64,000 nt of DNA from Rotaria socialis. Lineage: Eukaryota; Rotifera; Eurotatoria; Philodinida; Philodinidae. Below the pieces are notes generated by a model. That model searched no databases and had not been told where the DNA came from. It was given only the letters and a program-made list of their open reading frames with translations. Position numbers and translations under genes: made by a program. The stretch is taken from the NCBI GenBank assembly GCA_905331475.1, contig CAJNYU010003878.1:62001-126000 (forward strand), given 5' to 3'. Positions 57,331 to 64,000 of this stretch are shown piece after piece (the first letter of the stretch is position 1; every line of letters begins with the position of its first letter).

Positions 57331-57706
57331 ACGTATGATCGAAAAGTTTTTGGGCAACTTTATGAAACGTGAAATATATAGTATAAAAGCTATTGGAAGA
57401 ACCTTTTTCTACGATTTACATAGGTTGTAGTGTCCTCTATCTGTCATATAAATTTGACATCCTTTGATGGATTGTTGTTCTCAAAATGATCGATCTTCGA
57501 AAACGTATATTTTCTATGCTNGGAAAATATACGTTTTCGAAGATCGATCATTTTGAGAACAACAATCCATCAAAGGATGTCAAATTTATATGACAGATAG
57601 AGGACACTACAACCTATGTAAATCGTAAAAAAAGGTTCTTCCAATAGCTTTTATACTATATATTTCACGTTTCATAAAGTTGCCCAAAAACTTTTCGATC
57701 ATACGT
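57331..57706. mobile_element. 376-bp palindromic mariner-like MITE with central N
   Basis: Two arms of about 185 bp are near-perfect inverse copies, from ACGTATGATCGAAAAGTTTT at the left to its inverse at the right end, flanked by TA on both sides (57329-57330 and 57707-57708). TA flanks and a terminus continuing TTGGGCAACTTT suggest Tc1/mariner origin. The arms meet with a spacer of about 8 bases (TATGCTNG), one of which is the undetermined base 57521. Arm identity is so high that the insertion must be young or maintained. Confidence 0.8.
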
Positions 57707-59000
57707 TAGTTCATCATTTCGCTGCATGTAGTTCTATGTATTTTCAATGTTTCTTGTTTTGGTTGGTTTTTCTCATTATAGTTTTCTTCTTGGTTCATAT
57801 CATAACAAGCCAGATATTTACATTAACCTTGAACCTTTGTAGCACTCTTTCGTAGTTCTTCTGAAAGACAAAGTAACTTGATTATCAATTTTTTAAAAGC
57901 TTTCCCCAAGCTACGAAAACTGGAGTAACAATACACGTTGTGATTAATAGATGACTATTTTGTTTTTAATATATACAATCAATTCCTCATCGTGAATGAT
58001 TAATTACAGTTGACTATCGATTTCGGAATTAAACTAATCTAGTTCTAGAAATGATTCTGTCAGTGTGTGATTGCTCTCTTCTTAATATCCACCATGTATT
58101 TACTTCTCATTACTCACATATTTTTTAGATTTAGTTTTCCTTTGAAGTCGTCTCATTCACTTTCCTGTTTACTGACGTATTGTAATTTTCCTCGCTAAAT
58201 ACAAAATAATACTAACACAAACAGGAACAGTATTAAGGACCGATGTTAGAATATTAATGAACCAATGAACACCAAAGTAGTGTTATCACATCCTCACATC
58301 GACTCATTTTTATATTCAAGCAACCACATGCAGTCATACATTTTTTATTGTTCTTCCAAAGTCACCTTTGAGATGAAGCCAAGCGATGACGAGAAAAAAT
58401 CACGCTTGATAGGATGTTTTTTTCTTGGTTTGAATTAATTTTTATGATTCAAAACGCAGCTACTACATTTTTGTAGATTTTATGATTGTATGTTTTTGCA
58501 TTGTATACGAACATTATCGAAAAATTTTCTAGGATTTTGCAATAAACAGGAAAAATACTTTGCTAAATTTATGTAAGAACATACTGGAAGAAAAACACCG
58601 CTACCTTCTTTTTTATTTCACCATCGAGATCATCATGTCGGATTCTTTCCACTCAGTCTGCTTCACAAGTGTCGTTGCATTTTAGCTTTTGTATGCCCAT
58701 GTGAAAAATTTTCTTTTCTTCATAAGTTTAGTAGTCTCTAGCCATTTTATGTATATGAATTTAATAGAACGTTGCAAATAATTGCCAAAATAAATGCTAA
58801 CATGTAAAATTCCCATTTTGATTTTTTCTGGGAATTTATCGATTTTGCTGGAAGCAAGAATTACAAAATTATTTCATAAACCTCTTTTTCGATATTATAT
58901 AAATACATATTTTTTTTTCTCACTATTTAGTATCATCTATCACTCCGTATTCATTCAATCATCGTAACTATTTACCGACGGATAGTTCTTAGTCATAGTG
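57707..59000. other. No supported gene; upstream region of the MAPKAPK gene
   Basis: A+T-rich; no ORF, repeat or clear promoter motif. Confidence 0.5.
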
Positions 59001-61053
<2,053 letters not shown>

Positions 61054-61500
61054 ACGAGAAATTAATATGACTATAATCATGAAGAACACGGAGTAGCTAA
61101 TATGGAAGCAACAAAAAAACATTTCAATCAAACAGATTCGATTGCAATTAGAATCAACTTTACTAAAAATAAATGCTGTTCTAAAACTTTTCAATGGGAG
61201 TTGTTTGCTTTCATCATGTAAATATTCTCCATAAAGCATATTAAATCATCGAATTCTATTTTCACATTTCTTTAACATGGTTGGGTGCATTTAATAAACA
61301 TGAATTCAAATGCAACCTAAGATTGGTAGATGCTTACACTAAGCGTTATTCTTACAGATATATTGCGAAACGCATGGGAAATATTGATCGACAATAAAAA
61401 TGTTAAAAATCTAGAAAATTGAAGATATCAAAAATGACAGTAATGATCGTCACTACAGAGAGTAGCTATAGGCAAATATAACAGAAATACGAGAGAGAAA

Positions 61501-62075
61501 GAAGGAAAATTATCGAAGCCATCCTCAATTGGACCGTCAATTTCATGAGAGAGGAAAAATATATGACATTCTTTCTAAATTCTTATTTCGTCATAGATCA
61601 ACTTATGCAACAGCAAATGTAAGCCCAGCTGAATTATCTTTTGAAAATTTTAGCTTAGAACTGTATTGCACTTACTACGTCCTAATACAACGGATGCGTC
61701 AAGTGTTACAAAACAACTTTATCACGAGAAATTTTGATCGTCATTCTAAGTATAACGTCATTTTAATATAGATAGCAAAGTGCAAGTTCATGATTTAAGA
61801 AGAAATCCAAGTAAAGTAGAATGGACATCTGGCATACTTGTTATAATCGTATGGGATCTTATCATCAGTCTGGTAAGGTTGAAAAGTAAGTGTGGTGTTG
61901 TCATGAGAATCAAATTATGCATCGACATTGTTCTATTGACGGCGATCTACCAGTGATGATTCCAACAATTGAAACAACTGATTTTAATAAAGATGTACCA
62001 ATATCTTCTCCATTGGATCGAAGATCGAAAATTATTCGATGTTCATCACACATTAAAAACCAATGCGCCGTTTAA
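61501..62075 (+). pseudogene. Decayed Ty3/gypsy-type retrotransposon pol 3' end
   Basis: A frame-shifted remnant of the integrase C-terminus. KFLFRHRSTYATANVSPAEL corresponds to the conserved F-x-Y-R-S-T-P-H-x-T-T-x-x-S-P-A-E-L segment, followed in other frames by LRPNTTDASSVTKQLYHEKF and DRHSKYNVF. Downstream text (61890-62075) is still coding-like, WCCHENQIMHRHCSIDGDLP, but stops and shifts break it. The 5' part of the element is missing. It lies directly before an LTR in the same orientation. Confidence 0.6.
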
Positions 62076-62099
62076 TCAAACTAATTTAAAGCGGACGAG

Positions 62100-62288
62100 T
62101 GTGTGATACAGGAACATATATTATGCTATATGTTGTTTAAATTTCCTTGTCGAAGAATCTTCATACCCATATTCTCTTCTACAGCAAGCTCAGTCGCTAT
62201 CGTGTTCTTTCCCGTTCATCTTGTTTCTCTGTTTCTCAAGTCAATAAAATAAGGTATTAGTCATGATCTCTACATTTTCTATCACACA
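62100..62288 (+). mobile_element. 189-bp LTR of a Ty3/gypsy-type element
   Basis: Starts TGTGTGATA and ends TATCACACA, exact 9-bp inverse ends in the TG...CA form of LTRs. Contains AATAAAATAAGG as a plausible polyadenylation signal. A purine-rich AAAGCGGACGAG just upstream is in the place of the polypurine tract. It directly follows the decayed pol fragment, so it is the 3' LTR; no 5' LTR is seen in the window. Confidence 0.6.
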
Positions 62289-64000
62289 CTTCTGAATAGA
62301 AAATTATCAGTCAAATTGAGAAGATCCTTTGAACAAGGTTATGAAAAAATAGTCGCGACTTATGTGCAATACCAAGTACGAATTACGTTAACATCTTTTT
62401 CTTTTATTTGAATTTAGTTCTCTTTGTATGTTGAAGCTGTTTTTACTTCATTTTTTAAAATTTTGTCTCGGCTTTTCTTATAGAATAAAATTCACCCGTG
62501 ATAAAATAAAATTATTTATTGAGCAGTTCAATAAGAAAATAAATTAAAATAAATTTGATTTGAGCTGTTAATTTGTACCCTACTGTATCAGATAAAATCA
62601 GCGAAGGCGGGAGAAAGACAGAACGGCTATAACACAGTCAGACAAGCGAGAAAAAAATGCATTCTTTTTATCGTTTCTCTGAATGGGTACTGAATTGATG
62701 TAGGAGTCATAAATTAATAGAACCATTAATATACACTCTATTGAATATTGACCTCTTTTCAATAGAGAAAAACAGCATTCTTTTATGCTCCTCAGCGATG
62801 AAATGTTTTCTTTCATAATATCTGTCTGAAAAATCGAGAGAGCGTGTTTACCTTACAATATGTATACGATTGTATACTTTGAGTAACACCTCTTGCTTAA
62901 ATCGAAGTGGATGATTGATGAATACACAATATGAGCACGTCTTGCTTGCAGCTTCGTTTACACAACGTTCTTGTAATGGAAGAAACACTATGTCACGTCA
63001 TTGTTTTTAACAAACGCGTTGCTGTTTCATGCAGAGTCAATTATGCACTACAGGTACACGTAAATACATTGCACTATTCGTACTAAAAGATTCTGTCAGT
63101 GACTACAACTATTACAACGAACAGAAGCATAACTGCGTTACAGTACCAGCATCATACGATTCACTGTGTCTATTACCAAGCAATCGTAAGTGGTTACTCA
63201 TTACTTGTAATTAGTCACACTCAAGCCTCAATAGGTAGCTAAAGAAGGAAGCGGCGTACTTCAAGTCGAAAAGTACATCAAAGCACAAAAGTATTTCAAA
63301 GTAAGTAGTAGTTGCTCAAAATAGTCTGAAGTATCTATACGTACCCCTAAAGTACTTGAAAATTATGTAAAAATAATTTAAATTCCTACAAATTACATAC
63401 GGTGATCCAACAGTATTTTGAGCGTCTTATTTCCCTGCAGAATGCTTGAAGAAGTTTTCTTATCTTATATAGTGATACAGAAACTTATATTGAGGGATTC
63501 TAACCACCTTTTGGAAAACGCGTTTTTTTCCAATTTTTTCTTCTAAAAGGCTATCTCTGAGTTCTAGAAAACATGTATTGGTGACAACTATAATGAGCCT
63601 TCTTACGAAAAATCTCGAGTTCGAGATCATTTTCTCGAAGCATATACAATCATAGCCTCAGATTAGTGGAACTTATGAAATTGTGCCAGGATTTTTTCTT
63701 GGTTTCGCTATTTTTTAGCTCATCTTGAATATATTCTGTATAAATATTTACTTTCTCGAAATTGGAACACACCGATGCACACCAAACTCTAGAGTATGGC
63801 ACTTGCTTATAGAAATCAACCTTGAATAATTTGGTGTTGTAGTGCGATTTCCCATTATATAACAAGCATTTCGAACTTAGAGTTTGAGTCAACAAGAATG
63901 CAAGAGGACAATTTGCGTTGATGCTTTAGGCAGGAACGTTTGTTCTCGTTTGGTTAAAATTGTGCTTTGCGTGGTATCGATATTTCTCATTCGAACTTAT
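62289..64000. other. No supported gene to window end
   Basis: Short open frames at 62598, 63029 and 63650 have no recognisable features. At 63255-63360 AAGTAC and its variants (AAGTACATCAAAG, AAGTATTTCAAAG) recur irregularly. Confidence 0.4.

Noticed and set aside
63255-63360. Possible tandem repeat of AAGTAC-type words
   Set aside because: Spacing and sequence are too irregular to define a unit.

Overview
The window looks like nuclear DNA of a small invertebrate, most likely a bdelloid rotifer. It is about 70% A+T. Genes are split by short GT-AG introns (mostly 50-70 bp). Several neighbours share very short divergent promoters. There are many small inverted-repeat transposons, and a stretch near 8.58 kb resembles the TGTGGG-type telomere repeat known from Adineta. 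One ORF (9796-10389) belongs to a family I associate with bdelloid genomes. The species assignment is an inference. The assembly has two single-N positions (23390 and 57521); the second lies at the centre of a near-perfect palindrome.

Layout. 1-184: start of a minus-strand inorganic pyrophosphatase. 1080-2653: seven-exon CCDC166/DUF4515-like coiled-coil (ciliary type) gene with an RFX X-box-like site just upstream. 2.8-9.7 kb: repeat-rich, with a degenerate ATCGCCGAAA array, a 1.08-kb hAT-like element with 8-bp target duplications, a decayed hAT-type zinc-finger ORF and a decayed PB1+ZZ (p62/SQSTM1-like) pseudogene. 9796-10389: bdelloid-type unknown protein. 10.4-24.4 kb: almost gene-free transposon territory, with a TIR element at 13.7-14.5 kb, an apparently intact Mutator-like (MULE) transposon at 17.2-19.7 kb, two abutting hAT-type MITEs at 19.9-20.3 kb, a four-TM gene split by a GC-rich foldback element, and a nested TIR element at 22.97-24.27 kb.

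24465-29818 is the most striking locus. A TIF1-family TRIM gene (RING, B-boxes, coiled coil, PHD, bromodomain) lies head-to-head with a SETDB1-type H3K9 methyltransferase gene (MBD, pre-SET, SET, post-SET), 233 bp apart. In vertebrates TRIM28/KAP1 and SETDB1 are physical partners in transposon silencing, so a shared promoter here suggests a co-expressed silencing module. A p66/GATAD2-like (NuRD-type) zinc-finger gene lies 20 kb further on.

31331-35401: LRR-Roc-COR (Roco) GTPase with a C-terminal zinc ribbon. 35.4-41.7 kb: no gene seen, microsatellites only. 41730-43267: sex-peptide/MIP-receptor-like GPCR. 43737-44030: small secreted protein. 46098-47739: 2-aminoethylphosphonate-pyruvate transaminase (nine exons), divergent from a zinc-knuckle-like gene (47880-48575). 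49581-50030 and 50207-50679: divergent p66-like and coiled-coil genes. 50773-52450: KCNQ channel with a GFG rather than GYG filter. 53243-56572: MAPK15/ERK7. 57331-57706: mariner-like palindromic MITE. 59001-61053: MAPKAPK2/3-like kinase whose frame needs two 7-nt microexons. 61.5-62.3 kb: remains of a Ty3/gypsy element with a 189-bp LTR. From there to the end I see no gene.

All three short divergent promoters carry paired CCAAT boxes, two of them as near-perfect or perfect palindromes. Splice models were built by eye; for every multi-exon gene given with exon coordinates the exon lengths sum to a multiple of three.
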